From Labia minor (Eukaryota; Arthropoda; Insecta; Dermaptera; Spongiphoridae): a stretch of 64,000 nt of DNA. This document shows, piece after piece, positions 1 through 11,699 of this stretch. Below the pieces are notes generated by a model that worked only from the letters and a program-made list of their open reading frames with translations, ran no database searches and was not told where the DNA came from. The DNA lies in assembly GCA_963082975.1 (NCBI GenBank), contig OY720348.1, positions 68,659,719 through 68,723,718 of the forward strand, given 5' to 3'. Positions within the stretch are counted from its first letter, which is position 1. Every line of letters starts with the position of its first letter. A program made the translations under genes and the position numbers.

Positions 1-240
1 GAAATAGTTAGGGTTATAAAAGGGAAAAAGCTGCGATAGGCAGGGCACGTGGCAAGAATGGGAGAGGAAAAAGATATTGGTGGGAAGACCGATTGGAAAA
101 CGTCCGCTTGGAAAACCAATGACGCGTAGGAAGGGACGTAAGAGAGATGGAATAAGGGCTCAGGATAGGGACACTTGGAGAAATGTGGTTGTTGCGGCTA
201 AGAACTTTAGAGTATCTTTGAGCCACATAGGTAGATAGAT
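1..240 (+). mobile_element. LINE 3' fragment (degenerate)
   Basis: Broken plus-strand frames read as the C-terminal end of a non-LTR retrotransposon polyprotein (pieces like VIKGKKLR, AGHVARMGEEK and FEPHR), interrupted by stops. The same tail occurs in reverse at 16.7-17.2 and 46.5-47.0 kb and in forward orientation at 39.7-40.2 kb. The 'GHVARMGEE' motif followed by a basic stretch is typical of this LINE tail. It is truncated at the window edge and is not functional. Confidence 0.7.
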
Positions 241-472
241 ATAACATATACAATAATAATATATATAATTAATATAGTGATTAAATTAAAATATATTTTT
301 TAAATAAGAACACAAAAAGAAATGAATGTTTTATGTAATATACTGATTGAAACAAAATGGATGAAAACCTTTTAATACTTTCAACCACCAAATACTATGT
401 ACAACTCGGGGGTACAGGGGGCGGAGCCCCCGTCTAGGTGTGAAGAGCGCCGAAGGCGCTCTGAGCAGCTAG
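241..472 (+). mobile_element. Helitron 3' end
   Basis: The segment ends in a GC-rich island with two hairpins: GGGGGC-GGA-GCCCCC at 417-431 and GAGCGCC-GAA-GGCGCTC at 445-461. Eight bases later comes CTAG (469-472) followed by T. A hairpin just before a CTRR terminus inserted in front of T is the diagnostic Helitron 3' end. The AT-rich part upstream (about 240-400) is shared in reverse with 36.7-36.9 kb, so it belongs to the same unit, which also carries the LINE tail at 1-240. No rolling-circle transposase is visible. Confidence 0.75.
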
Positions 473-1032
473 TACATATATATATGTATATATAATTAAA
501 AAAAAAATTTAATTGTATAATTTCATAATTACTTATATATCAATTGCTTCTATTAATTTCTATTTTTTACAAATATTATTTAATAATTATTTAATGATAT
601 TTTTCTTTTATAATTTATAATTTTTAATTTGTACTTTTGAAACTTTTTTTATCAAAATATATGAGATACGTTGGACATCAAGAAAATCGTTATTTGTGAA
701 TTATGGAGGAATAAAAAACAAGTTATTTTTTTAAATTAAAATATGAACTTATATTAAAGAAAATATTTTGCACAGACAAAAATATATAATAAAGCAAATA
801 CGTATATTAATTTTTTTTTTTTTTTCATTTTATTCTTTTTAACATTTGTCATAACGGTGAAATGATTTCATGTGTGTAATGCGATAGTCACTCCATATAT
901 TCAATCTACTTATTTACAACATCTATTCCATCTTCGTTGCTGTTCAATTTTTTACCTTCAGTCTATTTTTCAATTCTTATTATTAGTTCACATTCATTTG
1001 AATATAAGTGACAGTCTCACAAAATCCCATTT
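473..1032. other. AT-rich intergenic sequence, no gene seen
   Basis: Low-complexity AT-rich DNA with short chance frames only. No protein similarity or repeat boundary was recognised until the duplicated block begins at 1033. Confidence 0.5.
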
Positions 1033-1247
1033 AATGAAAAAAACATCCGAAATGCAATGTTCGCAATTTATACATATTAAAGCGGCTTACATTGGCGTAA
1101 CATGAATTTCCGCCGCCCGGGGCGGAAGCCAAATTTGCCGCCCACCATTAAGGGACAGAAATTAGAACGTATTCAAAAACTAGAGACACTCAAAAGAAAT
1201 TAACACCAAAAATATATTTTTTATTGTTTACTGTATTGGGTATAGAT

Positions 1248-1471
1248 CACTGATTCTCAACCATTGTGGCGCGAAATTATGAGGCTTTTAAATATTTCCG
1301 ACTTTTTTTTCTAAATTTTTCAATTTGGTTCTAAAAAAAAGGTAAACCGTTTTTGGGACCACTTTTTTTCAATGTGGTAAACTTTTACACTTATCTTTTT
1401 CTTTGTGTGCCGCCAAATTTTTAAACCGTTAAAAGTGTGCCGCGGTAAAAGAAAATGGTTGAGAATCACTG
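1248..1471. mobile_element. hAT-type MITE
   Basis: The ends are inverted copies (CACTGATTCTCAACC and GGTTGAGAATCACTG), one base off a perfect CAGTGATTCTC terminus. Both sides are flanked by the 8-bp direct repeat GTATAGAT (1240-1247 and 1472-1479), as expected of hAT insertion. It has no coding capacity. The duplicate is at 17674-17915 and is longer, because this copy has a small internal deletion near its left end. Confidence 0.8.
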
Positions 1472-2040
1472 GTATAGATAAAGACGGCATGAATATAGAT
1501 ATTATTAATTGTGAAATTTCGTCGCAGCCCTCAATGAGTGCCGCCCAGGAGAAGAATATAAATTTGTCTTGCAATGGCAGCAGATGTTAGTGATACGCGT
1601 TAAAAAGTTTCATACCTTCGAATTGATTCTTCGTCGAAGTAGAAAATTATTTTATTTGATTTTCATATAATTTTTAATACTTTAAATAGACTTTTTAGCA
1701 GAATGTTTGTAATGAAAATTGAAATCAACAGAAAGTAGCTCAATCGGTAAAATGCAAGAATTTCAATATTTATCAAGTGAAGGTGAAGAATGTGGGTTAA
1801 ATTCTTGGGTCAATTATCCAATATCATGTATAGAAAATAGAAAATTGCAAGAAAATTCGCTTTCTATTTTGTCATTTAATATTTTGGTTATTTATATTAT
1901 ATATATACACGTATTTAAATAAATTATAATTATTTAATAAAAAGTACCTAAAATAAAACTTTTAAGTAGTAAATAATTGACTTTAATTTTTTTTTATATT
2001 ACTTGTTTAAAGTTAGATTTAATTATTATGTAAATGAAAA
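1472..2040. other. Non-coding part of duplicated block
   Basis: AT-rich sequence without a recognisable gene. A 67-codon frame at 1719-1922 is not supported: its counterpart at about 18.2 kb has a 7-base deletion and other changes that disrupt the frame. Confidence 0.5.
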
Positions 2041-2200
2041 TTGCTGAGGGCTAAATCTGGTGAATATGGTGGTTGAGAGAACAATTAGAACTTGAATTCG
2101 TAGTTTTGGCCAACGTAACACAGATTCGATGTTCGTCATTATCAAACAAAATTTTGGATTATTTTTCAGTTCATCTCTCAAACGTTGAAATAATTTGGGG
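2041..2200 (-). pseudogene. mariner-like transposase relic, lineage 1
   Basis: On the minus strand the frame reads QPPYSPDLALSNFHL. This is the conserved proline/aspartate block preceding the last catalytic residue of mariner/Tc1 DDE transposases. Fragments upstream are broken by stops and shifts, so it is an old dead copy. The duplicate is at about 18480-18640. Confidence 0.65.
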
Positions 2201-3266
2201 GATTATTGAATATTGATTGTTTTACGATTCACTAAGTAATCAATTAAGAAAATTATTTGTTCCAATCCATTGTAGATTAGTGCATTAGTGGTGAATCTAA
2301 CTTTCAACCACACTTATAAATCGATGCAAAAATTCGTTGAGGTTTTGTTTGTACAGAACCAAATTTTGGATTAAATTCAAACAAAACACCTACAGAGCTT
2401 TTCTACAGTCAAATATACATGTAAAATATTGCAAATATGTTCAGTTAGTATCCTAAAATTGTCATCTATCTCTCCATTTTAATTTGCCATTTTATAACTA
2501 TTTTAAAGCATTACTGGGGTAAGAAGCAGTTTTAGACTTTTTTATTTTGTAGAAGTATTTGACTAATTTTATGAAATCATTTAAATTTTTTTTTTATGAC
2601 ATTATTATTTAGTTTACTTCAGGATTATCTATTAATAAAAACAAATTTGGATTAGGACGCAGAGCTTTCTGATTGAAATATGTGGTATGATATATCAACT
2701 ACTTTGTCAGACGCCATCTGTTGTTCTCTAACGCAACGACAAACGATGTAATTTTACAAAATTTTCTTGGCCATACAAAAAGAAATCAATGAAATCAGAC
2801 AAAAAACGTGGATATTGATTCATATAATTAAAATTTTGATTTAATTTAATTATTCGTTTTATTATTGTAATATAATAATATTATAATATAACATATAATT
2901 ATTAATATAATATAATAAGATGTTTGAATAAAAACACCATATTTCTAATTTATCAATATTATTTAGTTTTAACAAATTTTTGTTAAATAAGAATTGTAAT
3001 AATTAATTAGACAAGTTAATAAAATTTGATTGATTTTTTATTTATATTGATTTTTTTCTTTTCCATTTATTTTCACATGGAACTCTAAAGGGCGGCATAT
3101 GTCCTGGGCGGCAAATCTGAAGGTTGGTTTTGAATCTAATCAATTTTAGTAATATAGGGGCGGTAATTTATTCTACTCTCCAGAGCGCCGTAAATGCTGG
3201 GTTATCCGTAGTTCCATGTACAACTTTAAGTTATCTATCAATAAAGCCTTTAAGATTACTTAAAGT
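2201..3266. other. AT-rich sequence with hAT-like debris
   Basis: No gene is recognised. At about 3090-3210 there is a degraded GC-richer stretch (GGGCGGCAAATCTGAAGG) also found at about 48.42-48.52 kb, so it is a dispersed repeat. The 65-codon frame at 3124-3321 runs through this repeat and is a chance frame. Confidence 0.5.
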
Positions 3267-3538
3267 TAAGGTGACCAACCGTCCTCCTTTAATGATTTGT
3301 AAGCTCTGTCCTTCTTTGTAAGTGTCCTCCTAACTGTCCACCTTTTTGATATCTGTCCCGATTTTTGAAATTTCGTACTTTTTTTCAAAATTTTTTCAAT
3401 TTGTCTCTTAAAAAAAAAAGGTCAAACGTTTTCTGGACTAAGTTTTTGAACATTTCCGAATTTTTTCCAAAATTTTTTTCAATTTGGTTTCAAAGGTAAA
3501 ATGTCCTGATTTCGTGTTTTCAAAATATGGTCACCTTA
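3267..3538. mobile_element. Short TIR element (272 bp)
   Basis: It begins TAAGGTGACCA and ends with the exact inverse TGGTCACCTTA. It is flanked by the 7-bp direct repeat TTAAAGT at 3260-3266 and 3539-3545. There is no coding capacity, and the superfamily is not certain (hAT-like by TSD length). The duplicate is at 19706-19977. Confidence 0.75.
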
Positions 3539-4099
3539 TTAAAGTCAAAGTATATAGTACCATTCTGAACGCATAAGTTTACAGAGTTAGTTCTATAATT
3601 GAATCATTTATTTTGAAAGTCCATTTATACTTAAATTATGATAGAATTAATATAATTTTTGTAATGGTAAAGAATGTTAACAGAAGATAAATTATAAATG
3701 TGTTGTTAAAAATGAACCGTATAAAATTTCCTACAATGAAGGAGAATTTATTACCTATTTACAACAGTAAAATTCAAGATCATAATTGACCTGTTACGAT
3801 ATATATTACGAAAAAATTATGATTTCTTCAAATCCCTTTCACACACACAAATGAACTTGAGCTTCTTCAAATTTTATAACGAATCTTCTTATTTATTTTG
3901 AAAGTCGCTTAACTCAATTGGTGATAAAAAAAAACTGCCTATTATTATTCACTTATATTTGCCTTAATTTTAATAGGAACTATAAATAAATATATATATA
4001 TGCTGTCGAAATTTGAACCACATTGGTCTTTTAGTTTTTCTTTAATATCCAATAATAGCAACTACCTCATGATTGGAGAAGAAAATGGAAAAAAGGGAA

Positions 4100-4323
4100 T
4101 TTCCCCCCATGAAATTCCATGAATTGGGATACGAATCGCTCCCTCATCCGCCCTATTCTCCGGATTTAGTGAGTATTTCTTGTTTCTAAACCTGAAGAAA
4201 TGAAGAAAATGGATTCCAATTTTAATGTCCTCGACAAATCTTATTTTTGGAAGGGATAAGAAAAATTGGAGAAACATTGGATGAAGTATATAGAGCTCAA
4301 AGGAGACTACGTTGAAAAATAAA
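4100..4323 (+). pseudogene. mariner transposase C-terminal relic, lineage 2
   Basis: Plus-strand frames read HPPYSPDL, then after a small deletion YFWKG, EKLEKHW and ELKGDYVEK with a stop, which is the standard C-terminus of mariner transposases. This copy and its twin at 20539-20762 lack a few bases in the SPDLAPSDYF motif. The related copy at 47.6 kb keeps them. It is dead: the N-terminal and first catalytic regions are absent. Confidence 0.75.
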
Positions 4324-4383
4324 ATAATTTTTTATCAAAAAACCTGTGTTTCATTCAAAACGTCACAGACTTATTTACCTTAA

Positions 4384-4745
4384 TATTTAATAAGATATGT
4401 CTTATTCGTTTTACTGGTCAGAAAATGCGCGTAATCAGCATATTTAGGATGACTCTTATAGAGTCACCTATAAGAATCAAGATTAATTTTTTTTCTTTAT
4501 AAATGAATCTATGCTAGGTATTCTCCTTAATCCAAATAAGATTGAATTTTTTGAAAGACAAAGGGGGGGTAATGAATTGAAGGAGTTATCTGGTAAAAGA
4601 CATGATTCCTTCAGGTAGAAGTGAAAGGTTGAAGTAATCATGTGCTCACGTGAGGGCAGGGACGCTACACCCTGAAGTAGAAATCTTTTCTATTGGGATT
4701 CTAGAAAAGAATCTACCCGTTACCCATTAATCATGTTTTTATCTA
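4384..4745. repeat. Dispersed 360-bp repeat, copy 1
   Basis: The sequence includes a small hairpin (GACTC-TTATA-GAGTC near 4452), a run of Gs, a conserved GGCAGGGACGCTACACCCTG core and ends near CCCGTTACCCATTAATCATG. Copies lie at 20823-21184, about 40500-40880 and 47877-48240. The 40.5-kb copy sits in unrelated flanks, so this is a dispersed element rather than only part of the block duplication. A divergent reverse copy lies at about 31829-32056. Confidence 0.7.
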
Positions 4746-4770
4746 CTTACTTAGTTACTTAGACGACCCG

Positions 4771-5995
4771 TTATTCGATGCGTTGATTCGATGCATGCTG
4801 GTCCCAAGAATATCTCCATCTGTCTCTGTCTTTGGCTATCGTAGTCCAGTGCTCCTTGATAAGTTGACTATTTGTCGCTCTAAGGGAAATGCTCCTTTTC
4901 AGGGAGTCGGCCCAGCGGGCTGGCGGTCTCTCGAGGGGTCTTATCTTTTCACGAAGTATCCATAGCTGCACTGCCAGGCTCCATCTTTCATCCTCTCTTC
5001 TGGCAAGATGACCTGCCCAATCGTGTTTTCGCTTGAGAGCATATAGTAACATATCTCCTACCCCCGACATTTCGCGTATATCCCGGTTGTGCAGCCCAAG
5101 TATGCGTTGACAGCGGAGGTTTAAGCCGACCAATCTTCTTTCGATTGCCGCCTGGATGACATTTATTTTGTTTTCGTGAGCCTTCGTTAAGGTCCACGCT
5201 TCACAACCGTAACTAAGGTCAGGCAACACAGTTGAATTGAATAGATCAGCTTTAAGTGTTTTATCTTTGGACGCTTCAAACACGGTGCGAATTGTACTAT
5301 ATGCGGCCCAGCCAGCTTTCTGTCTTCTTTGAAGTTTCGGTGCAAAGTCGTTCTTCATGTTTAGAAGTCTCCCCAAATATATGTATTTCTCGACTTCTTC
5401 CAGAGGATGATTTTCAATGTATACCGAACCACTAGATGAAAAGAAGTTTCTCATAAACTTTGTCTTGGCGATATTGATGATTTTTTCCTTCTTGGTTTAG
5501 TTGGTTTAACATTTCAGTTGCATCCCCTGGTGAATCTGTTATGAGAACAATGTCATCGGCAAATCTTAAATGATTCAATTTCCGCCCATTGACGTTTATG
5601 CCGTAGTCTTCCCAAGAGGAACTCCTTTTTCCAGCTGCACCATTACCTCTTTGAGAAATGGTTTAAATTTTGTTGAACAGCCAGTCTAGCACTCTGCTAG
5701 GATGTCGATATAGTCGCCTTCCACTCCCTGCTCTTCCAGGGCGTCCCAAATATGTCCGGGTTCCACGGAATCAAAAGCCTTCTTGTAATCGATGAAGGTC
5801 ATAACGAGAGGTAACTGATATTCCCGACAGACCTCGATGAGTCTTGTACATGTACTGATGTTATCCAATGTACTAAAGCCTTTCCTAAAACGCGATTGTT
5901 CGATTGTTTGGTGGAAATCTAGTGTTGAACGGATTCTAGAATACAGACAAGACGTAAAAATCTTGTATATTGTCGGCAGTAAAGTGATTCGTCGG
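4771..5995 (-). pseudogene. RTE-like LINE, 3' part of reverse transcriptase ORF
   Basis: Minus-strand pieces in order: a palm-domain fragment with MTFIDYKKAFDSVE (5686-5868), the catalytic FADDIVLITDS box in a different frame near 5530-5570, and an open 227-codon C-terminal part (4771-5454) with YLGRLL, YGCEAWTLT and DWAGHLARR. These motifs are typical of the RTE/BovB-like group. Most of the segment around the QG..SP motif between palm fragments is missing, and there are frameshifts, so it is dead. The duplicate at 21210-22434 appears identical. Confidence 0.85.
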
Positions 5996-7715
5996 TAGTT
6001 ATTAAGATATAAAAAAATTGAATAGTAATGTTGTTAAATAATATTAATACTACTAATACTACTAAAATAATAAAAATGTTTAATTTGTTATAAAATTGTT
6101 TAAATTATACTCTATTGAATTATTATTATTATCATTATACTATGTTAAACTTTACTAATATACTTATATACTGCATTAAAAAATACGGATAAAAAAAAGA
6201 TTGGAAAACACTGGTATAAATCAATGCAGTAATAACAACGTGTAAAAATTATCTTTATGAAAATAATTTATAATTGAAAATTTTAAAATTGAATTTAAAA
6301 AACCACTTTATCTTTCTATGAAATATGAAATAACAGATTCTTATATATTCAGTAGTGTATTGGGAGGGGAACGCAGGTGAACGACGTTCCCTTACCTTAT
6401 TTCAGAACCGGAACGCGTTCCAGTACTTATTCATGTGCCACAACTGTCACTTAAATCTACTTTTAGAATTTCTTTTTTTGTGTTCGTTAATATTTTGTAG
6501 AGTAAGAATAAGAAAAAATAAAAACTTTATAGAAAAAAATAGTTTGCTGAAAATAGGACTATTTTTGCTCCTACTATGCGTTCCCTTACTTCTTATTTTA
6601 CCAAAAAATCACTGTATATATCCCTATTTTGAACATAGACTAATATATATTTTATCAATATCTAAAAAAAATAATTTTTTTTTAATGTTTTATGAAGTCA
6701 AAAATATTTTTTTAAATAAAACGTCAATTAAAATAACTAATTTTCATTATTTTTATTTTAATTTCTCAAATATTAATTATAGTTTACATGTGAAAGTCGT
6801 TTATAGATTTTCTAAAATTGCAAAATGGAATTTTTGAAATATTTCTCTATTTTTTTTAAATTGAGTAGATTTTTAAAATAGTTATAAATGTGAGATTCGA
6901 TATGGTTAATTAATTATATTGATTATTAAAACAAAATTGTTAAAGAAAAAAGAAAAAAAAAGAAAATGAATCTAACACCTTGTGCTTATATTGTTTATTG
7001 TATTAATAAATTTGAAATTAAAATAAAAAATAATTTAGTTAAAATTTATAGATTTAAATATAGAAGTAAATAAATATTATAAATTGTTTATTTTTATTCA
7101 TTTATTGTGTTTAATATATTATTTTTTGTTATTATATATTGATAAAAAAAAAATAATATTAAATCGTATATAAATTAAAAAAAAAAGAATATTTGAATTT
7201 GTATAAATTCTAAAGCAATTAATCAATCCATTGTAATTTAAATATATAGATAGAAAACGTGGTTTGTAAAGAGTGAGAAAAGACTAGTTAGGTACTTGGT
7301 TGTGTGGAGAACAATTGAAAATCGATAGTTTGAGAGTCCAAAGAGGGGAGAGGGTGACAATATGAAGGAGGAGGGAGTTTGGAGAGAATAGGTGTTGTAT
7401 GGAAGTAGCTTAAGATTGAGTTGGTTGCTGTGGCCAAAAATATTCGAATTACATTAGATTGATATATTATTAGGACATTTAAGGCCTATAAAAATTGGGA
7501 AACGAAAATGACCAAAAAACAGAGAACAAATAAATCCATTAATTTAAATTACATCCTCTGTCCGAAAATATGATATAGATATACATACACATTTTTATGA
7601 TGATTTAACCGCCCAACCTATACGAACCTACGTGATATATCTACTATGTTATCTCGCTAAATTAGTTTTTATTTTTATAAAATAATTGATTATAATAAAA
7701 TAAAAAACAGATATG
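5996..7715. other. AT-rich sequence, no gene supported
   Basis: Mostly A/T runs. A 160-codon frame (6355-6837) is rich in F, L, I and N and has no domain. Its start overlaps a GC-richer palindromic patch (GGAACGCGTTCC near 6410) that looks like the end of a DNA transposon. I see no gene here. Confidence 0.5.
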
Positions 7716-7716
7716 G

Positions 7717-8090
7717 AGTACCTGGTTCACCGAGCCGCCGCTCAAATAATTTACATTTAGAAGAACATGAATTTAAAAAATAAATAGTAATAAAACATAC
7801 AGCCCTTAAACCTACCTATATGAAAGAAAAAAGTTTGACCTGAGGATATAATATAATATATATTTCGTAATTTTATTTCATGATGTACACATCTATACGG
7901 ACACACGACGGACGGACGGACAGACAGATGGACAGAGATCAGGTGAAAAATTATTTTTTCTATTAACGAAACGGTTGATTCGTGGAGATATGTGAAAAAC
8001 TTCACCTGTGAAACTTGGTGGGAAAACAATACCTTCGCTTCATATCGTCGTTCGGTAAAAATGTAATTTGTCGGCAGCCGCGCCATCTAA
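7717..8090. repeat. Zinc-finger gene 5' flank repeat (GGTTCACCGA and GGAC-rich parts)
   Basis: It starts with TACCTGGTTCACCGAGCCG, a motif that recurs downstream of the zinc-finger genes (10716, 10926, 10993, 26482, 35678, 45553). From about 7890 it contains a GGAC/GACA-rich tract followed by a segment that is the reverse complement of about 62393-62570, part of a TIR element. The same 5' flank occurs before genes 2, 3 and 5, and its last part before gene 4. Frames on either strand here are chance frames repeated with the DNA. Confidence 0.75.
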
Positions 8091-8299
8091 CAATGATAAG
8101 ACTAAAAACACATAAGGATTCCGGAAGTCAAATGTGCGTGTCACCAACCTGGTTCCTATCAAAAAGACAAATATTTGCTTGTTATTTTAATTGTAAATCA
8201 AAATCCAAATTTAAAACGTTTATATCACAGACCATCTGATTTAATTTACTTATTATCTAGTATTTATTTTATAATTGATAATACATCGATCAATTAAAA

Positions 8300-10299
8300 A
8301 TGGATCTTGATTCCCAAGAAGACACAAAATATCCAATATATATAGGTTAGTTTTTATTTCTGTTTTTTCATCTAAAGTAATATTAATTGTCACTAAAATT
8401 TTTTTGTTTAATATTATTTGTGATGATATGATTCCTTAAATTGAATTATAAAGTAAAAGTTAGATATATAAAAATATAATCATTTAAAATAACTAAACAA
8501 TTCTTTTTTTAGGTCCTCTCTATCCTTGTGTATATTGTCATACAAATTTTATAAGTGAGGAATTTTTATCGAAACATCTAAGAAAATGTTTTCATAAAAA
8601 AATATTTTCAATTTTCAAAAATGATGTAAAACTCAAAAAAGATACGGAGAAATATTTAGACGAAAAAGTTAAAGAAGAAACTGATTCAAACCATACTGAA
8701 GACAGCAGTTTTCAATGTAATTATTATAAAAAGAAATTTAATCAGAAATCTCATTTAAATACACATTTATTAATTCAAACAGGAGAAAAACCTTTTGAAT
8801 GTAACTATTGTGAAAAGAAATTTAATCAGAAATCACATTTAAAAACACATTTACTAATTCATACAGGAGAAACCCCTTTTGAATGTAATTATTGTCAAAA
8901 GAAATTTAATCATAATTCAGGTTTAAATACACATTTATTAATTCATACAGGAGAAAAACCTTTTGAATGTAATTATTGTGAAAAAATATTTAATGTTAAA
9001 TCAACTTTAAATACACATTTATTAATTCATACAGGAGAAAAACCTTTTGAATGTTATTATTGTCAAAAGAGATTTAGACAGAAATCTGATTTAGCTAAAC
9101 ATTTATTAATTCATACAGGAGAAAAACCTTTTGAATGTAATTATTGTCAAAAGAGATTTAAACAGAAATCTGATTTAGCTAAACATTTATTAATTCATAC
9201 AGGAGAAAAACCTTTTGAATGTAAATATTGTGAAAAGAAATTTAATCAGAAATCACATTTAAAAACACATTTACTAATTCATACAGGAGAAACCCCTTTT
9301 GAATGTAATTATTGTGAAAAAAAATTTAATGTTAAATCAACTTTAAATACACATTTATTAATTCATACAGGAGAAAAACCTTTTGAATGTTATTATTGTC
9401 AAAAGAGATTTAGACAGAAATCTGATTTAGCTAAACATTTATTAATTCATACAGGAGAAAAACCTTTTGAATGTAATTATTGTGAAAACAAATTTAATCG
9501 GAAATCACATTTAAAAACACATTTACTAATTCATACAGGAGAAAAACCTTTTGAATGTAAATATTGTGAAAAGAAATTTAATCAGAAATCACATTTAAAA
9601 ACACATTTACTAATTCATTCAGGAGAAACCCCTTTTGAATGTAATTATTGTCAAAAGAAATTTAATCAGAATTCAGGTTTAAATACACATTTATTAATTC
9701 ATACAGGAGAAAAACCTTTTGAATGTAATTATTGTAAAAAGAAATTTATTACGAAATCAAATTTAGATCAACATTTATTAATTCATACAGGAGAAAAACC
9801 TTTTGAATGTAATTATTGTGAAAAGAAATTTAATCTGAAAGCAAATTTAAATACACATTTATTAATTCATACAGGAGAAAAACCTTTTGAATGTAAATAT
9901 TGTAAAAAGAAATTTAATACGAAATCAAATTTAGATCAACATTTATTAATTCATACAGGAGAAAAACATTTTGAATGTAATTATTGTAAAAAGAAATTTA
10001 ATCTGAAAGGAAATTTAAATAGACATTTTTTAATTCATACAGGAGAAAAACCCTTTGAATGTAATTATTGTGAAATGAAATTTAATCAGAAATCATCATT
10101 AAAATCACATTTACTAATTCATACAGGAGAACAATCTTTTGAATGTAACTATTGTGAAAAGAAATTTAATCATAAATCAAGTTTGAAAAAACATTTATTA
10201 ACTCATTCAGGAAAAAAACCTTTTGAATGTAATTATTGTCAAAAGAAATTTAATCTGAAAGCAACTTTAAAAACACATTTATTAAAACATAATGTTTGA
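8300..10299 (+). CDS. C2H2 zinc-finger protein, gene 1 (intact)
   Basis: There are two exons: 8300-8345 and 8513-10299. The intron is GT..AG and phase 1, with a T-rich acceptor. The protein has 610 residues. Exon 1 encodes MDLDSQEDTKYPIYI; the start has A at -3 and G at +4, and exon 2 has no in-frame ATG before 10075, so the spliced start is needed. An N-terminal C2HC-type finger (YPCVYCHTNF..H..KC) is followed by an acidic/lysine linker. Then come 19 units of 28 residues: the first has lost its second Cys (CNYY), and 18 follow C-X2-C-X12-H-X3-H with TGEKP linkers. The helix contact positions vary by unit while the frame is nearly constant, as in DNA-binding poly-finger proteins. No known orthologue is recognised. 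AATAAA lies at 10349. Confidence 0.88.
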
Positions 10300-11512
10300 A
10301 AAATATTTTCTTTAAATATAGCTTATAGCACAAATTGTAGTTTAAATCAATAAAAATTCGATTTATTTAACTTAGTATTTATATTTACTGTTTTATCTCC
10401 TCTATTAATAAATACATTATTACTAATTTCTATTTCGAATCTATTACATTTAAGAATCCTATCATCAATTTATTTATTATTTATTTATATAAATCTAAAT
10501 TATGTCCAATGATTCCTTGATTTTACTAGTCTATAATTGTAAATAAAAAAGAAACTATAAAAATCCTTATTTTAATTCTTACAAGAGAAAAACATTTTGA
10601 ATTTAATTTAATCACATTTAAATTGTCATGTCCTAATTCATACAGGTAAAAAGTTTTTTGGAATGAATTTATTGTAAAAAGAAAATAAATATTATTTAAC
10701 ATTTATTAATACATACCTGGTTCACCGACTCGCCATTCAAATAATTTAAAAGAACATACATTAAAAAAAATTAGTCATAAAACATACACCCTTAAACTTA
10801 CGTATTAATTCACTGAAAGACAGAAAAGAATGGCCTTAAAAATTTATTTATTTAGAGATAGAACTTATACATTTCACCTAAGCTGCTATTATGCTTTTCA
10901 ATTTCTATTTAATATTATTAGATCATACCTGGTTCGCCGAGCCGCCGCTCGATCATTAAAAAAAATGATTGCTAATAATCCGATTTGGCTGGTAATAGCA
11001 ATAACTGGTTCACCGAGTAACCGTACAAATAATTTAAAAGAACATAAATGACTAATAAAACACACTCCTTAAACGTATGTATTAATGCACTGAAAGACAG
11101 AAAAGTAAGCCTGTTGATATAAAATATATATATTTTCGTAAATTTGATTTGATTATATGTATGTATATATATATATATAAAAGTTTTTGTCTTCACATTG
11201 CTGTGAATTTAAAAATTGTTGCATATCTTCGCGTTTCATGACCTCTAGAATCCAAGAGTCACTTTTTCATGTCTGTCTGCTTGCCTGGAAATTTCTACGT
11301 TATTGACTGAAAATTGGCTTAAACGATTTCGATGAAATTATATGACAATATTCTTACATACTTCTATTTTTATTGATATATATTCAATAACCCTAGAAAT
11401 TAAGTCTTTCTGTGGGGAAATTTTGACTTTATAGACTCAAAATTGGATGAACCGATTTCGATGAAATTACATCACAATATTCTTTCATATCTCAAAAATT
11501 AGAGAGAAATCC
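10300..11512. other. 3' flank of zinc-finger gene 1
   Basis: It contains a poly(A) signal (10349), a decayed finger relic (10575-10687), three GGTTCACCGA-type repeat units (10716, 10926, 10993) and a segment with two copies of an ACCGATTTCGATGAAATTA-like motif (about 11320 and 11450). Similar flanks follow genes 2, 4 and 5, and the first part follows gene 3. No gene was seen. Confidence 0.65.
10575..10687 (+). pseudogene. Decayed zinc-finger units downstream of gene 1
   Basis: Words of the finger repeat are still legible: CATACAGGTAAAAAG for the TGEK linker, TTTTGGAATGAATTTATTGT for the FECNYC region, and TTTAATCACATTTAAA for the helix. They are spaced about as in the live array but full of indels. 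Counterparts lie at about 15668, 26350, 35537 and 45414. The ancestral array was therefore longer, or a second array was present downstream, before the duplications. Confidence 0.7.
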
Positions 11513-11561
11513 GAGCCCCCGTTTAGGTACGAAGAAGGCCGAAGGCGCTCTGACAATCTAG
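11513..11561 (+). mobile_element. Helitron 3' end, decayed
   Basis: GAGCCCCCGTTTAGG, then a hairpin with partly mismatched arms (GAAGGCC-GAA-GGCGCTC), then CTAG before T. It is homologous to the intact terminus at 407-472. Copies with the same flanks lie at 16305-16353, about 36475-36534 (terminus changed to ATGG) and 46067-46115, so these are duplicates of one insertion. Confidence 0.65.
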
Positions 11562-11699
11562 TATCTATAAAAAAGAGACAAACTGGATTACATACCTTAA
11601 TCCATCGTTTTTAAAAGAATTGTATACCATATTTTCGGACAGATGGAGTAACATTATTTAATGTTTATATTTTAAATTTATTTATAATTTTATAGAATA

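Larger units (their letters stand above)
1033..8592. repeat. 7.5-kb segmental duplication, copy A1
   Basis: This stretch recurs in direct orientation at 17458-25031. The offset is 16425 at the left edge and 16439 over most of its length. Differences (substitutions and small indels) are visible between 1033 and about 1930. From about 1930 to about 8560 I saw none by eye. Divergence starts again inside the zinc-finger exon. It contains a hAT-type MITE, two mariner relics, a short-TIR element, a LINE 3' part and the 5' end of zinc-finger gene 1. Confidence 0.9.

Noticed and set aside
6355-6837. 160-codon frame, repeated at 22794-23276
   Set aside because: Low-complexity F/L/I/N composition with no domain; conserved only because the DNA block is a recent duplicate.
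7757-8239. Opposed frames of 109 and 74 codons in the zinc-finger 5' flank (also at 24196, 11914, 41137)
   Set aside because: They lie in the GGAC-rich repeat; the frames differ between copies and have no domain.
8716-10299. Regular 84-nt repeats that could look like a CRISPR or satellite array
   Set aside because: They translate in one frame as C2H2 fingers with conserved Cys/His spacing; the organism is eukaryotic.
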